Positions 54,119 to 61,681 of a DNA stretch of 64,000 nt are shown here, in pieces. Source of the stretch: Spirosoma sp. 48-14. GTDB lineage: Bacteria; Bacteroidota; Bacteroidia; Cytophagales; Spirosomataceae. The notes below the pieces were generated by a model. It saw only the letters and a list, made by a program, of their open reading frames with translations. It ran no database searches and was not told where the DNA came from. Within the stretch, counting starts at the first letter, position 1. The number at the start of each line of letters is the position of its first letter. The stretch is taken from contig NZ_MKUD01000045.1 of assembly GCF_001898575.1 (NCBI RefSeq), positions 327,382-391,381 of the forward strand. Reading direction: 5' to 3'. The translations under genes were made by a program, and so were the position numbers.

Positions 54119-55183
54119 ATGAAACGCTTACTTCTCCTTATCGGCTGCCTGCTACTGGGGCGGATCAGCTTCGCCCAATCCAGTAGTACACTCATTGACG
54201 CAACGAATCGGTTTCTGTCTACGCTCAGCACCGACGAACAAGCCAAAACCCAATATGCTTTCACCGACAGTCTTCGGTTCAAATGGACCAACCTGCCTGT
54301 AGGTCTGGTGCCCCGGCCGGGTATTCAGTACGGCTCCCTCTCCGACAAAAGCCGTATGGCGTTTCACCGGGTTCTATCGGCGATATTGAGTTCGCAGGGC
54401 TATCTGAAAACGACCAGTATTATGCAACTGGACGACATTCTGAATACACTCTACCAACAGGCGTTCGATAGTGGCCAAATCGACCAGAAAATGCTTAAAA
54501 TGATGCAGGATCTCAAATGGTCGCATGGCAACTACTATATTTCTGTATGGGGTAAACCGCAAGCCAGCGAACCGTGGGGGCTAAACTTTGGCGGCCATCA
54601 TATAGCCCTGAATCTCACCTGCGACGGTCGTAATGTGTCAATGTCGCCGTATTTTATTGGCACCGATCCCTCTGAAGTCAAATCAGCGAAGTATGCCGGA
54701 TGGCGGGTGCTCAGTAAGGAAGAAGATTACGGCTTTATGCTGATCAATGCGCTGAACGACACGCAGAAGAAAGTGGCGATTCTCCAACAGAAAATACCGG
54801 GCGATATTATTACCAGCCCGCAGAGTAACCAGCGCATTACCAGTTATTATGGCATTGCTGCCAGCCAGTTTACCAATGACCAGAAAGATTTACTGAAACT
54901 GCTCATTCAGGAATATACCCACAACTTCGAGCATCAGAAAGCCCATCAGCTTTTCAATAAAATTCTCAAATCGGGTATCGACAAGGTTTACTTTGCCTGG
55001 ATCGGTAATCAGGAAGCCAACAAACCGCATTACTACATTATCAATGGCCCTGATTTTCTGATCGAATATGACAATGTGGGTTTTCAGAACGATGGCAACC
55101 ATATTCACGCCATTCTGCGCGAAAAAGGTAGCGAATTCGGCGAGGATTTACTGAAGCAGCACTATTTGCAGAGTCATAAGTAA
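54119..55183 (+). CDS. DUF3500 domain secreted protein
   Basis: A 354-residue exported protein (signal peptide MKRLLLLIGCLLLGRISFAQ) matching DUF3500: WGLNFGGHHIALNLTCDG, TPYF/SPYFIGTDPSEV and HYYIINGPDFLIEYDNVGFQNDGNHIHAILR near the end. Histidines in GGHH and NHIH could bind metal. Function unknown. It is 66 bp after the esterase gene and possibly co-transcribed. Confidence 0.85.
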   Translation: MKRLLLLIGCLLLGRISFAQSSSTLIDATNRFLSTLSTDEQAKTQYAFTDSLRFKWTNLPVGLVPRPGIQYGSLSDKSRMAFHRVLSAILSSQGYLKTTSIMQLDDILNTLYQQAFDSGQIDQKMLKMMQDLKWSHGNYYISVWGKPQASEPWGLNFGGHHIALNLTCDGRNVSMSPYFIGTDPSEVKSAKYAGWRVLSKEEDYGFMLINALNDTQKKVAILQQKIPGDIITSPQSNQRITSYYGIAASQFTNDQKDLLKLLIQEYTHNFEHQKAHQLFNKILKSGIDKVYFAWIGNQEANKPHYYIINGPDFLIEYDNVGFQNDGNHIHAILREKGSEFGEDLLKQHYLQSHK

Positions 55184-55190
55184 TTGGTAT

Positions 55191-55255
55191 ACCGCAAGGA
55201 CGCTAAGGCGCAAAGAGTAGGTTTATACGTCTTTGCGCCTTAGCGTACTCGCGCT
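55191..55255. repeat. 25-bp-arm intergenic hairpin (GACGCTAAGGCGCAAAG type)
   Basis: Arms at 55191-55215 and 55231-55255 pair at 22 of 25 positions (15 perfect in the centre) with a 15-nt loop. It lies between convergent DUF3500 and DUF3592 genes and can terminate both. Sequences of this CGCTAAGGCGCAAAG kind recur between genes in many Bacteroidota. Confidence 0.7.
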
Positions 55256-55276
55256 GTAATTCAATGATACCTAAAC

Positions 55277-55693
55277 TTACAATGAATATGATTTCAGATA
55301 AAACTGCGCTAAGAAATAACCACCACCAACAATCAGAAGCGGTACCGCCACAGCCAGCCAGATGACCGCCCAGCCGAAAGCGCCAAAATACGTCAGGATA
55401 ACCGGATTTTCGGGATCGCTGGCCTGATAAACAATCGTTGCTTTTTCGCCTACCTCCCAATCGGGGGGCGAAGCAGCAAACATGTAGGAATGCCAAACTT
55501 CCTGACCACTCATGGTTTGGTATTTGAAAATGGGCCGGTAAGTGTATCCTTTTTTCGATTTTTCTTTTTCAAGCCGATCCACAACAGCCATGACCCGATG
55601 GCCCGACTGGATGAGGTTAATTGCTTTGGAAAACTTTGATACAGAGAGGATGAGCAGGCCAGCCCCAACCAAAAATGTGATTAAATAACCCAT
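55277..55693 (-). CDS. DUF3592 membrane protein
   Basis: A 138-residue protein with transmembrane segments at about 3-22 and 105-130 and a soluble DUF3592 domain between (YTYRPIFKYQTMSGQEVWHS ... WEVGEKATIVYQASDPENPVI). It is 49 bp downstream of vgrG on the same strand, so it may be co-transcribed with the T6SS genes; a role there is unproven. It might be an immunity or envelope protein. Confidence 0.8.
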   Translation of the reverse strand: MGYLITFLVGAGLLILSVSKFSKAINLIQSGHRVMAVVDRLEKEKSKKGYTYRPIFKYQTMSGQEVWHSYMFAASPPDWEVGEKATIVYQASDPENPVILTYFGAFGWAVIWLAVAVPLLIVGGGYFLAQFYLKSYSL

Positions 55694-55742
55694 ATCGTTT
55701 TTGTGTTGTGATTCGCCTGGCGACCTATTTTCCCAAAAATCA

Positions 55743-57539
55743 TTAGTTCAGCATGATAACACCACCTTTTACCTCAACCATCGCATCGCCTTTAAGTGAA
55801 GTCTGCGTTCCCTGAAGCGAGAGTTGGCCGTTGGCCTTGACTTCGGCCGTAGCATCGGCTTCGGCACTGACCTGAGCGCCTTTGACCTCGACCTTAGCCG
55901 TTCCCTCAATCTTGACTTCATTGGTGGCTTTCAGTTCGATATTGTTCTGCGCTTCGAGGGTGATATTGTTCTGCGCCTTTACTTCAATGTCTTTCCCCTC
56001 AATATGGACAACACCCTGCGTTTCGATCGTAATTTTTCCGTCATCGGCGAAGGAGAGCAGAATGCGGGTGTCGCTCTTATTAACGTTGGTCAGTTCAATT
56101 TTTTCTTCGCCCCCCTTATCATAAAGGCTAATCTTGTTGCCTGCTTTCGTTTGTATGGTTTTCTGAATATTGTCGCGGTACGTATAGTCTACCCCATCTT
56201 TTTTCGGATACAGGCTAGTCATTACGTAGGGGTACTCGGCCAGGTTCGACTCATATCCAATCATAACCTGCGCATCAATTTCAGGAACGAACAGCATGCC
56301 TTCGCCATCGGATGTGTAGGCATGTGCCACCCGAATCCAGTCTGATTCCTTACTATCGCCCGGCCACATGAACTCCACCTTTACCCGACCCAGTTTGTCA
56401 GGATCTTCATTATCAACAACTTTGGCTAGTTCTGGCAGTCCGATAGGTAACCGAAACGAGGGATTGGGAGGTGGATACGCTACTGAATCGGGAACAGCCC
56501 GAAATGTATTGGAATAGTTGCCGCTGCTGTCCAGGGTATGCGATACGTGCGTAACCCGATAACTACCAAAGTTTTCTTCCGACGAGCCTCGTTCGGTTAT
56601 GCGCGTGCCTTTCACCGAAATAACCGTACCGACCGACACATCAGGATTTTCGCCAAAACCCTGAAAATCGACCAGTCGGCTGGCTTCCATCGCCTTTTGC
56701 GTTTTGGTCACATCGTCCAGCTCTTTTTGGGCATACACAAGTTTAGGCAGCGGCACCTGCGATTCCTCGCTAAAAATCTTCTCCGACTCATCAAGAGTAA
56801 AGTCGCCCCACTGTCCCAACCCATCCACTTTCTGATCTTTGGAATGGCTCTGGTAGGTTTCGTCGGCCAGGTAGTCGTAGCGGTTGAAGAGGAATTTGGC
56901 GGGTTTCACGCGCAGGCTCATGGCAAACGTCTGCATACCGTCGACGTTGAAGTCCACTTTCTGATCATTGGGTTTGCCAAAAATCAACTGCTGACCGTCG
57001 TAAAAACACCACTCTCCATACTCAGCCGCCAGCCGCGCCAGAAACTCAAATGCGGTTTCGTCGTACTGAACCACGTACCGTAGTGAGTCGGAGTGCTTCG
57101 GCCTGATGGATCGTTTAAGCAGGTTACTAGGGTACGGGCTCAGCACTTTATCGACAATATCGGACAAGCCACATTCCAGAAACGACCGACGTAACCGACT
57201 ATCTTCCAGCAGAATAGTTAAGCCATAGCCCGTCAGAACAAATACATTGGACGTATCGCTGGTATTCTTTAGCGCGAGTTCGGTAATGATTCCCTTAAAC
57301 TTGAAATCGAAGGAGCCTTGTTCGAGCAGTGGTTCAAACGAGAACTGAATCGTTTTGCCAATAACATTTTTGTGCGACTCATGAAAAAACAGTTCGTTGG
57401 CATCTTCCAGGTCCTCGAATGGCACTGACAGGCTAAACTGATGATGGCCAAACAAGTCCTGCTCAATGCTCAGCGATCGAACGTTTTTCAGTTCTTTACC
57501 GCCTTCGAGTTCAATATGCGGGACAACCTGTTTCGCCAT
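55743..57539 (-). CDS. vgrG: VgrG, T6SS spike protein
   Basis: A 598-residue spike protein. The N-terminal gp27-like part (1-350) is followed by the OB-fold (GLPELAKVVDNEDPDKLGRVKVEFMW, about residue 365-390) and a gp5-like beta-helix needle with repeated IELKATNEVKIEGTAKVEVKG units up to GGVIMLN. There is no C-terminal effector extension. It caps the Hcp tube together with PAAR. It is separated by 3 bp from the last tssD gene. Confidence 0.93.
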   Translation of the reverse strand: MAKQVVPHIELEGGKELKNVRSLSIEQDLFGHHQFSLSVPFEDLEDANELFFHESHKNVIGKTIQFSFEPLLEQGSFDFKFKGIITELALKNTSDTSNVFVLTGYGLTILLEDSRLRRSFLECGLSDIVDKVLSPYPSNLLKRSIRPKHSDSLRYVVQYDETAFEFLARLAAEYGEWCFYDGQQLIFGKPNDQKVDFNVDGMQTFAMSLRVKPAKFLFNRYDYLADETYQSHSKDQKVDGLGQWGDFTLDESEKIFSEESQVPLPKLVYAQKELDDVTKTQKAMEASRLVDFQGFGENPDVSVGTVISVKGTRITERGSSEENFGSYRVTHVSHTLDSSGNYSNTFRAVPDSVAYPPPNPSFRLPIGLPELAKVVDNEDPDKLGRVKVEFMWPGDSKESDWIRVAHAYTSDGEGMLFVPEIDAQVMIGYESNLAEYPYVMTSLYPKKDGVDYTYRDNIQKTIQTKAGNKISLYDKGGEEKIELTNVNKSDTRILLSFADDGKITIETQGVVHIEGKDIEVKAQNNITLEAQNNIELKATNEVKIEGTAKVEVKGAQVSAEADATAEVKANGQLSLQGTQTSLKGDAMVEVKGGVIMLN

Positions 57540-57542
57540 AGA

Positions 57543-58049
57543 CTAGGTGTTTTGATGGTCAATACCATCCAGCTTAATTTTCTCCGCCGACAATCGGATC
57601 AATGTACAGTAGCTGCTCCCTGTTCGTTCCACGAAGTGTAACAGCCGTCTACGATTTGTAATTAATCGCGCCTTAAAATCATCATCATGCGGCCCAATAT
57701 CCGTATTGACGATGTCCTCCACATCGGCCGAAATACTGGCATGGTCAAGGGTAGCTGCCGACATAAACTCACTATACATCGTAGCATAGGCATCCTCAAA
57801 CTCAAGTTTTTGCAAGGTTGATTGCTGGTCGGTGCGGTTAAAGGTGATATCACCATTCTTTTTTGTGGTTGCCCCCGTCGCCCAGTCACCCAGCAGGTCT
57901 TCGTCGGAGCCATCCAGAATCAGTAAAATTGATCCCCCCCGTACCCCCGATGTTGGCCGACCACGATCATATTTTTGCGAAAGTGTATGCTGGCACTGCA
58001 ACACATTGAAGGTTTTTCCTTCAACCGTTAATGTAGCTAAAAATGACAT
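57543..58049 (-). CDS. tssD: TssD/Hcp tube protein, copy 4 (long type)
   Basis: A 168-residue tube protein from the ATG at 58049 (MSFLATLTVEGKTFN); an upstream in-frame ATG at 58109 lies inside the previous gene and is unlikely. It has the family GRPTSGVRGGSILLIL block and ends YCTLIRLSAEKIKLDGIDHQN. An extra stretch of about 45 residues precedes the last strand, compared with the short copies. Confidence 0.85.
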   Translation of the reverse strand: MSFLATLTVEGKTFNVLQCQHTLSQKYDRGRPTSGVRGGSILLILDGSDEDLLGDWATGATTKKNGDITFNRTDQQSTLQKLEFEDAYATMYSEFMSAATLDHASISADVEDIVNTDIGPHDDDFKARLITNRRRLLHFVERTGSSYCTLIRLSAEKIKLDGIDHQNT

Positions 58050-58065
58050 ATCATTTGGGATAAAA

Positions 58066-58440
58066 TCAGGTAACGCGCAGGGTCGCTTTATTAATAACCA
58101 GTTCTCCACCCGTTATCAATATTCGGGTATTCATGTAGTTCAGATCGGCCATAAAAAAATCCGAGTAATTGACACAAACCGACTGCTTGAATTCAATTTC
58201 CTTGAACGTGGCCGATTCATCAATTCGGCTCAGGATAACCTTTCCATCTTTCTGCATGTGCGGATCGATCATCCAGTTTTTAATGGTTTTATCATCCATC
58301 ACATCCAGGCAAATCACCATTGCCCAGGAAGGTCGGGACGCCGGTTTACCCCGTTGGTCCTCCTTCCGACCAACTTCCAGCATCATCCAGTTGATGTTGT
58401 AGGGATTACCGTCAATATTTAATGTTGCTTCAAAAGCCAT
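58066..58440 (-). CDS. tssD: TssD/Hcp tube protein, copy 3 (short type)
   Basis: A 124-residue Hcp-like protein with the GKPASRPSWAMVICLDV block and a core matching copy 1 (WMIDPHMQKDGKV versus WMVNPTMQKTVTV). This is the standard-length tube subunit. Confidence 0.88.
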   Translation of the reverse strand: MAFEATLNIDGNPYNINWMMLEVGRKEDQRGKPASRPSWAMVICLDVMDDKTIKNWMIDPHMQKDGKVILSRIDESATFKEIEFKQSVCVNYSDFFMADLNYMNTRILITGGELVINKATLRVT

Positions 58441-58502
58441 AGCGTACTCATTAGTAAAATTTGTGTCTGGAAATCAACACATTCCAGACACAACCTGGTT
58501 AG

Positions 58503-59048
58503 CTACTTCTTCCCCCACTGGTTATCATGTTCGACATCTCGCACCCGAATTTTTTCGCAGGATAACGAGAAGTACGTAACGTAGGCATTACCCGTACGGC
58601 GCTGAAAGCCTCGAGCCGTATCATAGGCACCCAGCAAGGGGCGATAGTTTTCGTCTCTACCCCGAATCTGATTATGAACCCGATGCCCGATGTTTCCATT
58701 ATCATCCTCTTCTGCTGATACTAGATTAAACTCATTGCGAATGCCCATAGCATCATCAATAAAGTTCTCGTTAACGTCGGTTATAAAGGCATTCTCAAAG
58801 GCATATTCAACGAGTGTACTTCCAGAATCGTCGATGGTCTTGATCTTGCCACTTTCGGTTCGGGTAGCTTCACAAAGCCATTCGAAGAAAGTATCATTAC
58901 CCCCTTCTACAATTAAAAAAATATCACCTGTAAATACGCCGGAAGCAGGGCGTCCCTTGTTATCCATCGCCTGTTGAAACGAAATAGCAAATTCATAAAT
59001 CGGCAGTTCTTCGAGGCCGGCAACCGTTAAGTTTGCTGTGTATGCCAT
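58503..59048 (-). CDS. tssD: TssD/Hcp tube protein, copy 2 (long type)
   Basis: A 181-residue Hcp-like protein. GRPASGVFTGDIFLIV is the family block. About 50 extra residues (NEFNLVSAEEDDNGN to FQRRTGN) precede the conserved final strand YVTYFSLSCEKIRVRDVEHDN. It is related to copy 4, not to the short copies, and could bring a different surface to the tube. Confidence 0.87.
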   Translation of the reverse strand: MAYTANLTVAGLEELPIYEFAISFQQAMDNKGRPASGVFTGDIFLIVEGGNDTFFEWLCEATRTESGKIKTIDDSGSTLVEYAFENAFITDVNENFIDDAMGIRNEFNLVSAEEDDNGNIGHRVHNQIRGRDENYRPLLGAYDTARGFQRRTGNAYVTYFSLSCEKIRVRDVEHDNQWGKK

Positions 59049-59068
59049 AGTGTTACAAGGTCTTGTGG

Positions 59069-59461
59069 TTAGCTCCAGTTATGGGTCAGGGTTGCATTTC
59101 CATTGCTTATTTCTGCTCCAGAAATAACCAGCGTGGTCATAAGGATAGACGAGTCAGCGACAAATCCTTCTATCATTGAATAACAATGGGCATCTTTTAA
59201 TGTCCATTGCTTAAGCACCGACCCTTCTTCGTCGATCTTGTAATATTTGACGGTAACAGTCTTTTGCATCGTTGGATTGACCATCCATTCCGTAAACGTA
59301 CCATCTTCATCCGTATCAATAGCGACAGCAATAGCCCACCTGGATGCCGAAGATGGCCGCCCCTTTGCATCCCGCTTGCGGTGGCAGGTGACAAAAACTT
59401 TTCTCAACTCAATTGGATCGCTAACGCCATCGATCTCTAACTTGGCATTAAATGAAGCCAT
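59069..59461 (-). CDS. tssD: TssD/Hcp tube protein, copy 1 (short type)
   Basis: A 130-residue Hcp-like protein starting MASFNAKLEIDG, with GRPSSASRWAIAVAIDT and the WMVNPTMQK segment shared with copy 3. It directly follows tssC (33 bp). It is probably the main tube subunit. Confidence 0.9.
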   Translation of the reverse strand: MASFNAKLEIDGVSDPIELRKVFVTCHRKRDAKGRPSSASRWAIAVAIDTDEDGTFTEWMVNPTMQKTVTVKYYKIDEEGSVLKQWTLKDAHCYSMIEGFVADSSILMTTLVISGAEISNGNATLTHNWS

Positions 59462-59494
59462 ACGAACTAGTGTTAAAAGGGTGAATAAAAGACC

Positions 59495-60856
59495 TTACTG
59501 TTGATCATAATCTGCTTTCCACTCGGCCGAATCGGGGTCGTCGCCCTTCTGTCCGTCGAGTTTGAGCAGGAACGTTTTAGCGGGAAAATAAGGAACCATA
59601 TGAATGTCGAGGTATATCCGATCTTTCTGTTTGGGGTCCTGCTCAAAGCGCAACAGCTTGAACTTTTCGATGAGCTTACCCGGCCCCGTTACATTGTCCA
59701 GAAACTTCACGATCTGCTTCTGAATATCGGCTTTCGTGTTGTAGTTGAAATTCTCAAACGCCCGTCGGTTCAGGAAATCAATCAGCACTTTGGTGATGTA
59801 GTCGAATACACGGACTACGGAGTAGGTCTGCAGCCCGAGATTATCGCCATTGAAAAGCGTCTTGGCCGAGAAGGGCATCACCTTGCCGTATTCGTTGACC
59901 ATCGGAATCAGACCCATTTTTTCGAGCGTCGATATTTCGCTTTTCTTCAACGGGAACCGCACGCCGTCGGCTCCATTCAGCGAACCGTGTTTCCGGCCAG
60001 CCGACACCTGCGACATGACCGTAGCGTATAACTTACCGGCCAAGGCACTCGACCCGGGCACATACAGGTCTTCTTCCTCCCCAACGTCCTGGTGTCGCCC
60101 ACGTCCGGCCAGCCAGTTGCAGGTCATCATCACGTTGGACAGGTAAGCATCCCCACCTGTCAGATCAGCCGATTCGAAGAGGTCAACCACGTCGTCGGGC
60201 GCATCGAGGTGCTGGAAGTCCGTCACCATCATTACCTTGTTTTTATGCGCAATCTGGGCCCAGGTATCCACCACCTTCTTCGACCCCAGATAACCGGGTA
60301 GCACCATCAGGGCATAGCTATCGCGAAGATCAAGCCGGTCGTAGTTGCGGGCAAACTCTTCGGCAACTGCATCGATAAAGGTGGTGTTGTCGAGGTCGGT
60401 GAGTTGCTCCGGCTCGGCATTCATAATATTCACATTCTTTACCTTATCCTGGTCGGTATTGACGTAAAAGCTGGCAACCGACCGATAGGCCTGTTCCAGT
60501 CCGCGGCTGGCTTCGAAGGCTCGACGTAAGTTTTCGCTCAGCAACGTTTGGGCCGCTTCGGCCTTCGACTGGGCAGTTTCGGCCAGCTCAGCTACTGAAT
60601 CGGCACTGGTGAGCAGGTCAAGCATGAGTTGAAGTCGTTTGCTCAACTGCGCCCGTTCCTGTTGCTTCGATTGCTCGGTAAGGAAGATTTTCTTACGGGC
60701 CTTTTTTTCGGGATTCAGGTTCTGAACGCCCTCCAGGGTCGTTTCCAGAATAGAAAACCCACCGTATTTGGCCAGTTTGGCCGAACTGGCGTCAAGAGAG
60801 GGTATATCTTCAGCGAGCTTTTCGCTGGTTTTGAGTGGTTTATCCTGTGCTTCCAT
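59495..60856 (-). CDS. tssC: TssC, large T6SS sheath subunit
   Basis: A 453-residue protein of the TssC/VipB family (Bacteroidota type). FSILETTLEGVQNLNPEKKARKKIFL opens the family core; NYDRLDLRDSYALMVLPGYLGSKKVVDTWAQIAHKN and VSAGRKHGSLNGADGVRFPLKKSEISTLEKMG follow. It assembles with TssB into the contractile sheath. It starts 23 bp after tssB. Confidence 0.92.
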   Translation of the reverse strand: MEAQDKPLKTSEKLAEDIPSLDASSAKLAKYGGFSILETTLEGVQNLNPEKKARKKIFLTEQSKQQERAQLSKRLQLMLDLLTSADSVAELAETAQSKAEAAQTLLSENLRRAFEASRGLEQAYRSVASFYVNTDQDKVKNVNIMNAEPEQLTDLDNTTFIDAVAEEFARNYDRLDLRDSYALMVLPGYLGSKKVVDTWAQIAHKNKVMMVTDFQHLDAPDDVVDLFESADLTGGDAYLSNVMMTCNWLAGRGRHQDVGEEEDLYVPGSSALAGKLYATVMSQVSAGRKHGSLNGADGVRFPLKKSEISTLEKMGLIPMVNEYGKVMPFSAKTLFNGDNLGLQTYSVVRVFDYITKVLIDFLNRRAFENFNYNTKADIQKQIVKFLDNVTGPGKLIEKFKLLRFEQDPKQKDRIYLDIHMVPYFPAKTFLLKLDGQKGDDPDSAEWKADYDQQ

Positions 60857-60879
60857 GTTATGTCTTTTCGGTGTACAGT

Positions 60880-61326
60880 TTATTGCGCTTCTTCCAGTTC
60901 GCGAATCATTGCCTGAATAGCGGCTATGTAAGCAGCTTTCCCATCGGGATTTTCGAGCATTGTTTTCAGTATTTTGTTCGATTTCAACTGCTTCACATAG
61001 CGCTGAAAATCTTCAAAAGTCATGTTCAGTTCCTGGAGGTATTCGCTTTGGGCAATGATGCCTTTTCGGCCAAAATCGGCTAATGACATAAACTGGAGGG
61101 TTTCGCTGGTGCTGCCTCCTTCGTCCGTTTCAAATTCGACCTCTACTTCGGGTCGGAAATGGGCAAACACTTCTCCTACTGTTTTCAGGCCTTCGACCAC
61201 TTCCGGGCGAACAGGAGGGTCGGATGTTAACTTCTCAATGAGGAGGGTTTTATTCTGTGGGATATCGACGATGCTTTCGCTGACATTGAGCTTTCGCTCC
61301 TGCCCACCAATTCCGTAATCGAACAT
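60880..61326 (-). CDS. tssB: TssB, small T6SS sheath subunit
   Basis: A 148-residue TssB/VipA-like protein. FDYGIGGQERKLNVSESIVDIPQNKTLLIEKL is the N-terminal strand region; a helical C-terminus (LEDFQRYVKQLKSNKILKTML-like) interacts with TssC. Gene order tssB-tssC is conserved. Confidence 0.9.
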   Translation of the reverse strand: MFDYGIGGQERKLNVSESIVDIPQNKTLLIEKLTSDPPVRPEVVEGLKTVGEVFAHFRPEVEVEFETDEGGSTSETLQFMSLADFGRKGIIAQSEYLQELNMTFEDFQRYVKQLKSNKILKTMLENPDGKAAYIAAIQAMIRELEEAQ

Positions 61327-61375
61327 AATGTATACTCAGTTAAACGGTTAGAAATCAATCTTTACAACCTTCATC

Positions 61376-61678
61376 TCACCCACCAATCAGCACGGTCGGG
61401 CAACCAACGACGATGCTTCCACCATGAGCGGTGGTATCCCCCATTCGAGCCGCAGGCTTCCCGCCAATCAGCACCGACGTGGAGCCCATCACAATCACAT
61501 CAGGAGGGCCTACGCAGGTACACAGATCACCGACTACGGAAGCCGGTTGACCACCGATCAGCACGGTTGGCATTCCAGGACCCATTATGGGACCGCCCAC
61601 GTGCGGAATCGGGACTACGGCAGGTGTTTGCATGGGGCAAACGTGCATATCGGCTAAGCGTGCGGCAGGTTGTCCCAT
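61376..61678 (-). CDS. PAAR-domain spike-tip protein
   Basis: A 100-residue minimal PAAR protein with three GxPTVLIGGxPA-type repeats (MPTVLIGGQPASVVGD, STSVLIGGKPAARMGD, CPTVLIGG) and a PAARLAD start. It sharpens the VgrG spike. It has no attached effector. It starts 3 bp after the tssH stop, so translation may be coupled. Confidence 0.92.
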   Translation of the reverse strand: MGQPAARLADMHVCPMQTPAVVPIPHVGGPIMGPGMPTVLIGGQPASVVGDLCTCVGPPDVIVMGSTSVLIGGKPAARMGDTTAHGGSIVVGCPTVLIGG

Positions 61679-61681
61679 TCG

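Noticed and set aside
52814-55183. Esterase and DUF3500 proteins as T6SS effectors
   Set aside because: Both have classical signal peptides, so they leave the cytosol by the Sec route and are not loaded on the T6SS.
55743-57539. VgrG as an evolved VgrG with an effector tail
   Set aside because: The sequence ends right after the needle beta-helix repeats; no additional domain is present.
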